Shown here one piece after another: positions 16,591-25,928 of a stretch of DNA of 32,708 nucleotides. The notes beneath the pieces are model-generated. The model searched no databases. It worked only from the letters and a program-made list of their open reading frames with translations, and had not been told where the DNA came from. Source of the stretch: a virus; IMG/VR virus record IMGVR_UViG_3300010885_027380, positions 1 through 32,708 of that record; one strand, given 5' to 3'. Every line of letters begins with the position of its first letter. The first letter of the stretch is position 1. The position numbers were made by a program, and so were the translations under genes.

Positions 16591-19032
16591 ATGGGACTAA
16601 CAGTTTCGCAATTTAAATTTAATTACAGAGGCCAATGGCAATCTGCTACACTATACAAGAAAAATGACATAGTGCAGTACAACAATGCCGCTTATGTTTG
16701 TCTACAAGATGTTAGCGACGAGTGGAAAGTGGCCATGGATCACCAAGTGGTTCAAAACAATAGTGCAACTGCCAGCCCGTTCTATGTTTCCAGTCCAGAA
16801 ATTTATTTCGTAGATAAACGTCCAGATTTAGAAACTCAGTATTTTCGATTGATTGCTCGTGGTAACACATTCAAACGCGGTTGGGCTCCACATCGTGTGT
16901 ACACATACGGTGATGTGGTGCGTTACGGCGGTGACTTGTTCATGTATACAGGTATGCCAGGACAAAATGCAACAGCAACAGCCGCCATCAATGGCCAAGG
17001 TAGCATTGTTGGCGTTACCATCACCAACGGCGGCACGGGCTATAGTCAGGCACCTTTGGTAACATTTGGATTTGATAGCTTGCGTGGTTCAGCAGGTGCG
17101 CAAGGTTATGCAACGGTATCCAACGGCGTGGTCACCGGCGTGGTGATTACCCATCCAGGATTGAACTATCAAACAGCACCCACGGTTAATTTGAACTTTG
17201 CACCAGTACGTAATACACATCCAGAAGATCCAACATATTGGACTCGTGTGTTTACTAACCCCAATAGAGATACACGTCGTTTATATGCAGTAGCAACACC
17301 AAACATGCAACCACTGGGATGGACTCGCAACAACGGCGACTATCCTAATACCGTGGTAAGTGACGGCACCATGATAGGATTTATTGGTGCTGACGGCGTT
17401 CCTTACAGCAATGGTTGGAACACCGGTACATACAACACAGGCGGCCGCGGCATTAGAGATTGGTTAAACAGCTGGCAACCTAGTAGTTTTACATTTACCG
17501 ATTGGATGCGTAGCACTGACAATCAGGCAAGTTTGTCATTGGGCGTATTATCCAGCGGTTGGTTACCAACACCGGACGGATTGCCTCCGCGCTGTATCCA
17601 ATGGATCAAAGTGTGGCAAGCCAGTTGCTGGTTATTCAACAACGGTGAAGTATACTATTCAGGTATCAACGATTCTACTGGGCAGGCTGGTATGACCAGT
17701 GCTACTCAATATTCAGTCACAACCAGAGTGACCAATTTGTCCACATCAGGTTGGTTGGGTGAAACTTTACAAAGAAGTTTCAATCAAACCAAAATTATCA
17801 AGATAGACACCACAACAGTGGGTGTTAACACTCAGATCTCTGGAACATGGTTTGCATTGGGCAATGATGGCAGCATGTGGGGATGGGGACGTAACGATGT
17901 GGGACAGATAGGCTTGGGCAATAGTGCAACCAGTACCAGCTTGTCATTGGCCAATCAATTGAGTCCAATCCGTATTCCAGCAGTGTTCTTTGACAACAAG
18001 AAGATTGTTGATTTTATCTGCTTTGGACACGACTATGGCACATGTATTGCTCTAGACGAAGATGGAGATTTGTGGGGTTGGGGATCAGATTGGTCAGGCG
18101 AGTTGGGCATGGGCGGACGACCAGCTGCCAACAATACTCGCGTTATTCCAACACGTATTCCGTTTGACTTCAAGAAATTTGGCGGTGTTAAAAAAATGTC
18201 ATATGCACACACTGGATCTAATAGTGTTCGCTATGTGATAATTTTGACCAACGACGGTAGTTTGTTTGGTGCTGGGCAATTCCCATCCGCAATGGCTCCT
18301 AATAGTCCATTCTATGGTGTGGCAAGCAGTACAACCAATTCCACAGGACGTCAAGTTAATAGATTTACCAAGTACATGACCACTAACTACAACATCAAAC
18401 AAGTTGAGAATTTTTGGATCTTGGGAGATGCTATTTCTTGCAATGTGTTTATCCGTGAAAAAGACACTGGATTGACTTATGGCATGGGCGACAACACACA
18501 AAACACCGTTACTAGTGCTACACAAGCATATGGCACAGGCGCTGGTACCCAAGGGCCTTGGAGTTTGATTCGTGGTCCACGCAACGTTGTTCACATGACC
18601 AACACTGAAAGCGGTAACGGCCAGAACGGCAGTTTGACCATCATGATGTTGGACGAAAATGGCCGCGTTTGGGGACAAGGATTAAACACAAGAGGAAGTT
18701 TGAGTCTGGGTTATAACGGCAAATCGTTTGACCAAACAGTAGATCCAGCGCAAAATCCAGAAGCAGGCGGTATGTATCATTACTGGCCAGCACGTATGCC
18801 TAGCAACACTCGCATTACAACCTTAATGGGGCAGGGTCGACCTACTTATGATTTGTCATCTTTTATAACAGACGACGGCCAGTGTTTGTATTGCGGTAGC
18901 GATAGTGCTAACGATACTATCAGTGCAGGATTGGTTCAAGGACAAGTGGTGTATGCATTTAGACACTATTTTGTTTCAACCAGCGACGGTAACAGCGTTA
19001 GATACACAATGCACAGCTTGGTAGGTGATTAA
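16591..19032 (+). CDS. RCC1-type beta-propeller tail protein, 813 aa
   Basis: AGGAAA upstream sets the start. The N-terminal module (SQFKFNYRGQWQSATLYKKN, then DIVQYNNAAYVCL) corresponds to that of the three preceding large proteins. A second carbohydrate-binding-like repeat starts near residue 92 (RGWAPHRVYTYGDVVRYGGD) and is interrupted by a GSGY module (about 131-203) before its terminal DPTYWTRV. From about 260 onward are RCC1-type blades: GSMWGWGRNDVGQIGLGNS, GDLWGWGSDWSGELGMGG, GSLFGAGQ, GLTYGMGD, GRVWGQGLNTRGSLSLG, GQCLYCGSDS. The TPDGLPPRCIQW motif near 327-338 aligns with its two paralogues. A tail adhesin role is inferred from domain type and context. Confidence 0.85.
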   Translation: MGLTVSQFKFNYRGQWQSATLYKKNDIVQYNNAAYVCLQDVSDEWKVAMDHQVVQNNSATASPFYVSSPEIYFVDKRPDLETQYFRLIARGNTFKRGWAPHRVYTYGDVVRYGGDLFMYTGMPGQNATATAAINGQGSIVGVTITNGGTGYSQAPLVTFGFDSLRGSAGAQGYATVSNGVVTGVVITHPGLNYQTAPTVNLNFAPVRNTHPEDPTYWTRVFTNPNRDTRRLYAVATPNMQPLGWTRNNGDYPNTVVSDGTMIGFIGADGVPYSNGWNTGTYNTGGRGIRDWLNSWQPSSFTFTDWMRSTDNQASLSLGVLSSGWLPTPDGLPPRCIQWIKVWQASCWLFNNGEVYYSGINDSTGQAGMTSATQYSVTTRVTNLSTSGWLGETLQRSFNQTKIIKIDTTTVGVNTQISGTWFALGNDGSMWGWGRNDVGQIGLGNSATSTSLSLANQLSPIRIPAVFFDNKKIVDFICFGHDYGTCIALDEDGDLWGWGSDWSGELGMGGRPAANNTRVIPTRIPFDFKKFGGVKKMSYAHTGSNSVRYVIILTNDGSLFGAGQFPSAMAPNSPFYGVASSTTNSTGRQVNRFTKYMTTNYNIKQVENFWILGDAISCNVFIREKDTGLTYGMGDNTQNTVTSATQAYGTGAGTQGPWSLIRGPRNVVHMTNTESGNGQNGSLTIMMLDENGRVWGQGLNTRGSLSLGYNGKSFDQTVDPAQNPEAGGMYHYWPARMPSNTRITTLMGQGRPTYDLSSFITDDGQCLYCGSDSANDTISAGLVQGQVVYAFRHYFVSTSDGNSVRYTMHSLVGD
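16981..17199 (+). repeat. GSGY-type glycine module nested in a carbohydrate-binding-like repeat
   Basis: It encodes VGVTITNGGTGYSQAPLVTF, then A.GYATVSNGVVTGVVITHPGL and NYQTAPTVNLNF. It separates the GDVVRYGGDLFMYTG strand from the terminal YWTRV strand of the host repeat. Confidence 0.65.
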
Positions 19033-19051
19033 GAATTAACAGGAAAATATA

Positions 19052-20764
19052 ATGTCAAAAACCACACTTCAATTACGTAGAGGTAGTTCCGCAGATAATG
19101 CAACCTTCACTGGCGCAGTCGGTGAAGTTATCGTCAACACGACCACAAATTCGCTGGTTGTGCATGACGGCACAACAGTAGGTGGTTTTGGCCAAGCTCC
19201 TTTAGCCAGTCCAGCACTTACTGGCATTCCCACTGCGCCCACAGCAGTTGCCAATACAAACACCACACAAATTGCTACCACAGCATTCGTTGCAACAGCA
19301 GTGGCAAACGCTTCACCTACACTGACTACAACAGCAGTCACTGAAGGTACAAATTTATACTTTACCAATGCTCGTGCAAGATCAGCTGTTAGTGCTACTG
19401 GCAGCATTGCTTACAACAGCAGTACTGGTGTATTCAGTTATAGTGCTCCAACGGTTCTTAGTGCATTCACTAACGACGTGGGATTCTTGACCAGTGCTAC
19501 AATTCTTAATGCATTGAGTGTTACCTCAACACCAAGCGGAGCATTGACTTATAATTCAGCAAATGGTGTATTTACATTTACACAAGCAGTCAACAGTGTA
19601 AACGGAAGAACTGGCGATATTGTACTTACTACAACTAACATTGCTGAAGGTACAAACAAATATGCTACCACAGCTAACGTACAAACAGCATTGGCCGCCG
19701 GCGGTGTTTCTAACTCAATGTTGGCTAACAGTACAATTACTGTTAACGGATCAACATTAACACTAGGCGGCTCAAGCACAATAACAGCGGCAGCTGGTAC
19801 GCTAACTGGATCAACATTAAATTCTTCAGTTACTGGATCAAGTTTGACCAGCGTAGGCACACTAACCAGTTTGGCAGTTGCCGTTAACGCAGGAACTAGT
19901 GCAAACATTGGTGCAATTTCAGTTGGAACAAACGGATTCTTAGACACTGGCGTGTTGGCTAACTTTGTATCTAGTACTAACAGCTACAATCAAGTTACTG
20001 TACAAAACACCAATGCAGGTAGTTCAGCTAGTTCAGAGTTCATTGCTTATAATAATCAAGGTACAGCAAGTACCAACTTTGCAACAGTTGGTATCAATTC
20101 AAGTGGTTATTCGGGAGTTGGTTCTATCAATGCCGCTGGATATAGTTATTTCTTAAGTGGTAGTACTGACCTAGTAGTTGGTACAATTGGCAACAACGCC
20201 ATCCACTTTGCAGTCAACAGCGGTGCAACAGACGCTATGACTATCAGCACAGCTTCTAACGTGGGTGTTGGTGTAAATCCAGCATACAAACTAGACGTTG
20301 CAGGCGACATTAATTTTACTGGGGCTCTACGCACAAGTGGAACTCCAGGAACTTCAGGATACGTATTACTAAGCAAAGGTGCTGGACAGAACCCACAATG
20401 GTCCAACATTAGAGATAGTTTACCAAATATCACACAGTTAGACAGTTGGAGTGCTACTATTAACGGTGGAACCACCGTGTTTAGCCCTACAAACAACGGA
20501 TCTGCGGTGAGTATTTCTTACCCAATCCAAGTTTTGATGTTTAAAAATGGCGTATATCAACAGCCATGGCTAAATAATAGTAGACCAGTGTGGAACACAT
20601 TCACCAAGTACGGCGATTACACAGTAACCGCTGGACAAGTTGTTTTTACTAGTCCACCGCAGTACGGAGATTTTATATCGGCAACGGTAATGGTAGGAAA
20701 CGTAAGCAATCCAGTTTACGGATCGTATCCTTTCAGCGCATTTGATATAGCAACAGGAACCTAA
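19052..20764 (+). CDS. Tail fibre with phage-fibre repeats, 570 aa
   Basis: AGGAAA precedes the start. The N-terminus TLQLRRGSSADNATFTGAVG followed by EVIVN...LVVHDGTT is the short 'RRGT...GE....lkvGDG' module common at the start of phage receptor-binding proteins. Residues about 50-85 hold the classic tail-fibre repeat PALTGIPTAPTAVANTNTTQ followed by IATTAFV. Next come EGTNLYFTNARARSAV and related repeats, then a Ser/Thr/Gly-rich shaft. YKLDVAGDINFTG (near 411-423) leads to a distinct C-terminal domain with aromatic residues (MFKNGVYQQPWLNNSRPVWN, then YGDYTVTAGQVVF), possibly the distal tip. A long or side tail-fibre subunit is likely. No chaperone gene follows it. Confidence 0.82.
   Translation: MSKTTLQLRRGSSADNATFTGAVGEVIVNTTTNSLVVHDGTTVGGFGQAPLASPALTGIPTAPTAVANTNTTQIATTAFVATAVANASPTLTTTAVTEGTNLYFTNARARSAVSATGSIAYNSSTGVFSYSAPTVLSAFTNDVGFLTSATILNALSVTSTPSGALTYNSANGVFTFTQAVNSVNGRTGDIVLTTTNIAEGTNKYATTANVQTALAAGGVSNSMLANSTITVNGSTLTLGGSSTITAAAGTLTGSTLNSSVTGSSLTSVGTLTSLAVAVNAGTSANIGAISVGTNGFLDTGVLANFVSSTNSYNQVTVQNTNAGSSASSEFIAYNNQGTASTNFATVGINSSGYSGVGSINAAGYSYFLSGSTDLVVGTIGNNAIHFAVNSGATDAMTISTASNVGVGVNPAYKLDVAGDINFTGALRTSGTPGTSGYVLLSKGAGQNPQWSNIRDSLPNITQLDSWSATINGGTTVFSPTNNGSAVSISYPIQVLMFKNGVYQQPWLNNSRPVWNTFTKYGDYTVTAGQVVFTSPPQYGDFISATVMVGNVSNPVYGSYPFSAFDIATGT
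20570..20576 (+). promoter_or_regulatory. T4-late-like motif CTAAATA inside gene
   Basis: It lies inside the 570-residue fibre gene (coding WLNN), 214 bases upstream of 20791. The flanking string ggctaaataatag is identical to that at the minus-strand site 28431-28437. It may be chance. Confidence 0.2.
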
Positions 20765-20790
20765 GACCAAAATATTGGAGAAATAATAAA

Positions 20791-23700
20791 ATGGCAAGAA
20801 AAATTTTACTCGACACAGCATACACATTCACTCCTTCTTCAGCCACTATCGTAATTCCACGATACATACCAAGAGAAAGATTGATTCTGATCACTGATGT
20901 CACAAACAACACAGTCCTATATAACTTTTCAGATCCAACTCTGAAAGCTAGTAGCTACACAGCCGTAGCAGGACAAACTACTTGGGGCGGACAGGCAGGA
21001 ACAACTACAATCGTTCTTTCTTATAACACCAATACTTCGTCTTTCAACGCTCTTGACAAGCTACAAGTCATGATTGATGAATACGATGAGCGTTTTACTC
21101 CATCTGAAACTCAACTAGATCCAACAAACAAACTACGTGTTTCAATGCCACAGTCATTGATTGACACTGACTTTGAATATTCATTCCAACCTACTAAGTG
21201 GGAATTTTTCCAGTCACAAAACTGGAACGCTTCAGTTTACACAAGTACTAGCAACTCAGTACTAGCATCAACATACGGTGGCGCAGGTTTCAGCTTGATC
21301 CTACCAAGCGTTACTGTTTCAAGCAACGTAGGTACAATTTCTAGCTTGAACTTGCCAATCGCACCGTATGTTGGTTCATACATTTACATCATTGAACCTG
21401 CTGCCAACACAACATTGACATTTGGTAACTTCCGTTACACAGTGTCTACAGGAAGTACAACACAAATTACATTCGCAATCCAAGCAACCAACGGTACATA
21501 CAATCCACAATTGGTTGTAATTGCTTCAGTTCCAGGTACTGTGACAAACCCAAGCTATGCGGCATTCCAAGTTTCAAACAACTTGACAGCAGCCGGTGTT
21601 AACTTGGTAGCTGGTCAACCAGTATTGGCTCAAGATACACAAAACGAACCATACTGTGACGGTACATTCGTTGTGGCATATATTAACCAGACACAAGCGG
21701 CTTTCGCTTATTTCCCTAAAGTTAACCAACAGTTTAACCAAAACCAACTACAAAAAGCACAAACCAGTTTGTTCGTAGGTGGATACTATGCCGCAGGTTA
21801 CGGTATTGGTTCAATCATTCCAGTAGGTTCAATGGCTACAGGAAGTGACGGCCGTACAGTTACAGTTACTTGCTACAGTAATCACAACTTGGTACCAGGT
21901 GCTCCTGTATATGTTGGTAATGCTGTATTAACAGCGGCCAACGGTCCATGGTATGTTCAGTCAACACCAAACCCGTACAGCTTCACATACAACGTGTACG
22001 GCGGTATTACAGCTAGCCAAAGTGGTTCATCAGTATTACAAAACACCACAGTAGTTTACGCTCGTCCAGAAGGTTATCAAATTCAACGTTCAAGTGACGG
22101 CGGTATTGGTATTTTTGGTGGTAACGCAGTGGCAGGTGCTCAAGCATTACGTCAAACACGTCGTTATTTCCGTTACCAAGCTGGTAAAGGTATTCAGTAC
22201 TCAACAAGTGCTACATTCAAGCCAAACCAAGATATTGTTAAAATCACAGTAGTAGGTAACTTGGCCACTGTAACATGTGATCAAGATCACGGTTTACAAT
22301 ACGGAGCTGTTGTTAACTTGCGTAATATCGCTACCACTACTGGTACAGACTTGCCAATTTACAACTGCACAGGTTCAGTTGATCCACGTGTTACATTAAC
22401 ACCACGCTCATTTGGTATCCAGTTAGCTGGCACACCAACAGATACTAACCCAGGTTGCGGTATTGCCACAGTAGAAGTGGGATATGCAACAGGTGCATGT
22501 ATTCGTTGCGGATTGTTTGATGATCAAAACGGTTTCTTCTTTGAATATGATGGTACATTCTTGAATGCAGTTCGTCGTAACGGTACTACAATTTTACGTG
22601 GTACAACTAACGTATGTACAGGTTCAACAATTGTTATTGGTACTGATTCACAGTATACACGTCAAGTTCAAGCAGGTGACAAGATTATTATTCGTGGTTC
22701 AGTTTACGAAGTTTCACAAGTTGTTAACGACAGCGTTATTCACATTGCTCCAGCATATCGTCCAGCAAGTCCAGCATTGGCTTCAGGTACAGCAGGTTTA
22801 CCATTTGCGTTTATTACTGGCGGTAACGGTACAACACAAACTGTAACAACATCAGCAAGTGCTAACACAAGTCGTGTGACATTTACAGCAGTAGCTGGTA
22901 CTGGTACAGCAGGTGTAGGTGGTATTGGTGTAACTGGTGCTTATCAAGTAACTGGTACTATTCCACGTACAGTTAGTACAACATTAAGTGCTATTGCATT
23001 GTTAAATGCTACAGCAATTACAGTTACTAGTGCAACCAGCATTGTTCCAGGACAATTGGTTGTTATCAGTGGCGCAGGTAACTTGCCAGCTAACACATAC
23101 GTAGCATCTACATACGTAGCTGGTTCAACTACAGTTCCATTGACACAGGGTGTTACAACTCAAACTGCGGCAACTACCACAGTTGATTTCTACAACAGCC
23201 CAGCATCAGGTATGAACGTAATTGCTGGTTCAATGGCACAAGGTATTATTGCTAACGGTACACAAGTTTCAGCCTTTACCAACACAGCAGGTACAGCAGG
23301 TGCAACTATTACTATTCAGTTGTATCTAAACCAAGCGGTTGTAGGTACTACAACAGCGGCAACATTGTATATTGGTTCAGTTCCAGGTTATACGGCAGCT
23401 AGCTTGTACACAACTTCAACACAAGTTGTTGCATTGACAACCACATACGGTATTAGCCCAGGTATGACAATCTCAGGTACTGGTATTCCAGGTAACTGTA
23501 TTGTAGCTGGTCTAGCTGTAGCAGGTGTTGGTGTTATTTTAAACACACCAATTACCAACGCAGTGGCTGACGCAACTACATTGACATTTGCTCCAAACAC
23601 AACATTGTATGCGATTACAGTGCAAACATCGGCAGCAAGTGCGGCAACATCAACTACATTAACATTGAGCAACATCAGTGGTGTGCAAGTTGGTAGTTTC

Positions 23701-25806
23701 ATTACAACTACAACTAACAGTGCTAACATTCCGTTAGGAACATTTGTTACTGCTATTAACACAACTACTAACGTTGTAACTGTTTACACACCGTTTACAA
23801 CTACACAAGGTTTTATCAATACTGGTGTAGCAAGCGGACAAAACTTAGTATTTGGTTCACGTATTTTCGTTACTGGTGCAACAAACACCAACGCAAACGG
23901 CATGTGGCCAATCACTGGTTTCCCAACAGCAACTACATTAACATACGCAACAGCTAACTCAGTAGCAGTTTCAAGTGTTATCAGCACATACGGTACTACC
24001 AAAATGTTTGCTGAAGATATTGCTGTTAAGAAATATCAAGTACGTGAAGTTCGTGTGCCACAATTCCAGTGGAACTTGGACACATTTGACGGCACAGGCC
24101 CAACAGGCTACAATTTGGATGCAACTAAGATCCAGATGATCTACATCGACTACACATGGTACGGTGCAGGTTTCATTCGTTGGGGTGTTCGTGCAGTTAA
24201 CGGTGATATTGTTTATGCACACAAGACACAACACGGTAACCGTGAATACTTGGCGTTCCAACGTTCAGGTAACTTGCCAGGACGTTTTGAAGCAGTTAAT
24301 AGTCCAGCACGTAGCCCAATTACAGTACAGATTCCTGCAACTGGCTACACAATGAGTGCAACTCCTGCAACTGGTAACATTACAGTGTATGATGCAAGTC
24401 GTTATTTCTTCCCATTCTCAAGCACAGCAGGTCAAGGCGTGAACGGCGAAGTTAACATTGACGGTGAGATTTTCTATTACACAGGTATTGGTGCAGTTGT
24501 AACTGCTAACACAACTGGTAATCCAGATTATGTTATTCAAAATACAGCAGTTCCATACGCAGTATCAAGCACAGCGGCTCCTTGGGCAACTGGTGCAGGC
24601 GGTTTAACAGCAGTTTGTACAGCAACAGCAGTTCAATCAGGCGGTACTGTTACTGCAATCACAATCGTTGCTGGTGGTTCTGGTTATACTAGTGCTCCTC
24701 CAGTAAACATCGTTGGTGGCGGTGGTGCTGGCGCCCAAGCTCGTGCAGTACTTGTTAACGGTACAGTAACTCAAATTATTGTTACAGCAGGCGGTTATGG
24801 TTATACTGGTAACCCAACTATTGTAGTTGGTGCAAACCAATTGACTGGTTGTTTCCGTGAGTCAACAGCAGTAACATCAGTTAACACTGCTGGATTTACT
24901 GGTACAACAACTGGCCCATCAGGTGTAACTCCAGGTGCAAACACAATCACTAGCGTGTCAAGCATCATTATGTCACAATTGGCAATTGGAATGATTCTAC
25001 AAGCCAATAGTAACTTTGGACAGTTGAATGCACGTATTGTAGGTTTAAGCGGTACAACAGTATATGTTAACTTGTCAGCCACAGCAGGCGGACAGACTAC
25101 ATTCTATCTAGTTAACCGTGGCAATTCAACAGCGGCAATCCACTATACATACAACAACAGTGGAAACCCATTAAGTAACGCTTGGAACACTAACGTTATG
25201 CTGGCACCAAACGTACAACACTGGGGTGTGTCAGCTATCATGGACGGACGTTATGACGGCGATATTTCATATGTGTTCACAACACCACGTTCAACAGCGG
25301 CGGTTGTACAACCTAACCAAACATCACCATTGATTAGTATGCGTGTAAGCCCAAGTAGTTCAAACGGCTTTGCTCGTAACTTTGGTGTACGTGACGTTGT
25401 GCTACGTATGCAGGCTAAATTGTATCAGATGGACGTTTACAACGCTGGACCATTCTTGGTAACAGTCAAGTACAACTGTGCAAGTGCTACATTTACTCCA
25501 GCATTATGGACAGCTAACAGCGTAGGTTCAGGTTCATTAAGCCAAGTTATCTATCACAACCCAAGTGACGTTGTTACTGGCGGTGATATTATCTTAGCTT
25601 TCTATGCTAACGCTTCTGGTGGTACATTCTTCACTTCAACAAGTGCTGATATGACAGTGGTTAAAGACCTAGGTAACTCAGTATACGGTGGTGACGGTGT
25701 GTTCCCAGACGGTCCAGACGTTATCACAGTGTTTGCAACCAACTTGGATACACGTTATTCAAACCCAATTTTCAGTCGTATTTCATGGACTGAATCACAA
25801 GCGTAA
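20791..25806 (+). CDS. Large T4-like virion structural protein, 1671 aa
   Basis: GGAG lies about ten bases upstream of the start. The N-terminus (MARKILLDTAYTFTPSSATI, then VIPRYIPRERLILITDVTNN) and the core near 1080-1135 (VPQFQWNLDTFDGTGPTGYN, then IQMIYIDYTWYGAGFIRWGV) are features I know from large virion proteins of T4-like cyanophages and pelagiphages. The middle is a long chain of Thr/Ala/Gly-rich small beta modules of the 'PG..I.G.G....' type, for example near residues 225, 360 and 890. A GSGY module occupies about 1274-1347, apparently inside the conserved C-terminal part, which resumes with GFARNFGVRDVVLRMQAKLY near 1529-1548. It is last in the plus-strand cluster, followed by a terminator. 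The exact virion location is not known to me. Confidence 0.85.
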   Translation: MARKILLDTAYTFTPSSATIVIPRYIPRERLILITDVTNNTVLYNFSDPTLKASSYTAVAGQTTWGGQAGTTTIVLSYNTNTSSFNALDKLQVMIDEYDERFTPSETQLDPTNKLRVSMPQSLIDTDFEYSFQPTKWEFFQSQNWNASVYTSTSNSVLASTYGGAGFSLILPSVTVSSNVGTISSLNLPIAPYVGSYIYIIEPAANTTLTFGNFRYTVSTGSTTQITFAIQATNGTYNPQLVVIASVPGTVTNPSYAAFQVSNNLTAAGVNLVAGQPVLAQDTQNEPYCDGTFVVAYINQTQAAFAYFPKVNQQFNQNQLQKAQTSLFVGGYYAAGYGIGSIIPVGSMATGSDGRTVTVTCYSNHNLVPGAPVYVGNAVLTAANGPWYVQSTPNPYSFTYNVYGGITASQSGSSVLQNTTVVYARPEGYQIQRSSDGGIGIFGGNAVAGAQALRQTRRYFRYQAGKGIQYSTSATFKPNQDIVKITVVGNLATVTCDQDHGLQYGAVVNLRNIATTTGTDLPIYNCTGSVDPRVTLTPRSFGIQLAGTPTDTNPGCGIATVEVGYATGACIRCGLFDDQNGFFFEYDGTFLNAVRRNGTTILRGTTNVCTGSTIVIGTDSQYTRQVQAGDKIIIRGSVYEVSQVVNDSVIHIAPAYRPASPALASGTAGLPFAFITGGNGTTQTVTTSASANTSRVTFTAVAGTGTAGVGGIGVTGAYQVTGTIPRTVSTTLSAIALLNATAITVTSATSIVPGQLVVISGAGNLPANTYVASTYVAGSTTVPLTQGVTTQTAATTTVDFYNSPASGMNVIAGSMAQGIIANGTQVSAFTNTAGTAGATITIQLYLNQAVVGTTTAATLYIGSVPGYTAASLYTTSTQVVALTTTYGISPGMTISGTGIPGNCIVAGLAVAGVGVILNTPITNAVADATTLTFAPNTTLYAITVQTSAASAATSTTLTLSNISGVQVGSFITTTTNSANIPLGTFVTAINTTTNVVTVYTPFTTTQGFINTGVASGQNLVFGSRIFVTGATNTNANGMWPITGFPTATTLTYATANSVAVSSVISTYGTTKMFAEDIAVKKYQVREVRVPQFQWNLDTFDGTGPTGYNLDATKIQMIYIDYTWYGAGFIRWGVRAVNGDIVYAHKTQHGNREYLAFQRSGNLPGRFEAVNSPARSPITVQIPATGYTMSATPATGNITVYDASRYFFPFSSTAGQGVNGEVNIDGEIFYYTGIGAVVTANTTGNPDYVIQNTAVPYAVSSTAAPWATGAGGLTAVCTATAVQSGGTVTAITIVAGGSGYTSAPPVNIVGGGGAGAQARAVLVNGTVTQIIVTAGGYGYTGNPTIVVGANQLTGCFRESTAVTSVNTAGFTGTTTGPSGVTPGANTITSVSSIIMSQLAIGMILQANSNFGQLNARIVGLSGTTVYVNLSATAGGQTTFYLVNRGNSTAAIHYTYNNSGNPLSNAWNTNVMLAPNVQHWGVSAIMDGRYDGDISYVFTTPRSTAAVVQPNQTSPLISMRVSPSSSNGFARNFGVRDVVLRMQAKLYQMDVYNAGPFLVTVKYNCASATFTPALWTANSVGSGSLSQVIYHNPSDVVTGGDIILAFYANASGGTFFTSTSADMTVVKDLGNSVYGGDGVFPDGPDVITVFATNLDTRYSNPIFSRISWTESQA
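24610..24831 (+). repeat. GSGY-type glycine module
   Basis: It encodes VTAITIVAGGSGYTSAPPVN, then GGGGAGAQARAVLVNG and VTQIIVTAGGYGYTGNPTIV. This is the most regular copy of the module in the window, with two half-repeats. Confidence 0.7.
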
Positions 25807-25824
25807 TCAATACGCTTACGCAAG

Positions 25825-25849
25825 AAAAGGATCGAAAGATCCTTTTTTT
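25825..25849 (+). terminator. Rho-independent terminator of the plus-strand tail cluster
   Basis: A 9-bp stem aaaaggatc/gatcctttt closes a GAAA tetraloop (25834-25837) and runs into a T tract ending at 25849. It lies about 20 bases after the stop of the 1671-residue gene. Confidence 0.88.
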
Positions 25850-25889
25850 GTGGCTGGTATATCTATACCATAGCAAATTTTAGTCAACA

Positions 25890-25913
25890 AAAAACCCGCC
25901 TTAGCGGGTTTTT
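25890..25913 (-). terminator. Bidirectional-type terminator between convergent genes
   Basis: The inverted repeat aaaaacccgc/gcgggttttt with a ctta loop has A-tract and T-tract arms, so it can act on both strands. It sits 15 bases beyond the stop of the minus-strand 825-residue gene and backs up the plus-strand terminator at 25825-25849. Confidence 0.85.
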
Positions 25914-25928
25914 GTTTAGTGTAATTGC

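Noticed and set aside
18199-18678. 159-residue minus-strand ORF inside the third RCC1 gene
   Set aside because: Antisense to a well-supported coding frame and His/Cys-rich in the manner of a shadow frame; no start signal.
10569-19032. Diversity-generating retroelement with variable regions in the RCC1 genes
   Set aside because: No reverse transcriptase gene or template repeat is visible in the window, and the divergent sites are not confined to adenine positions.
19549-19947. Minus-strand ORFs (up to 132 residues) antisense to the 570-residue fibre gene
   Set aside because: Val/Pro/Ala-rich translations are the expected complement of Thr/Gly/Asn-rich sense codons; no ribosome site or spacing.
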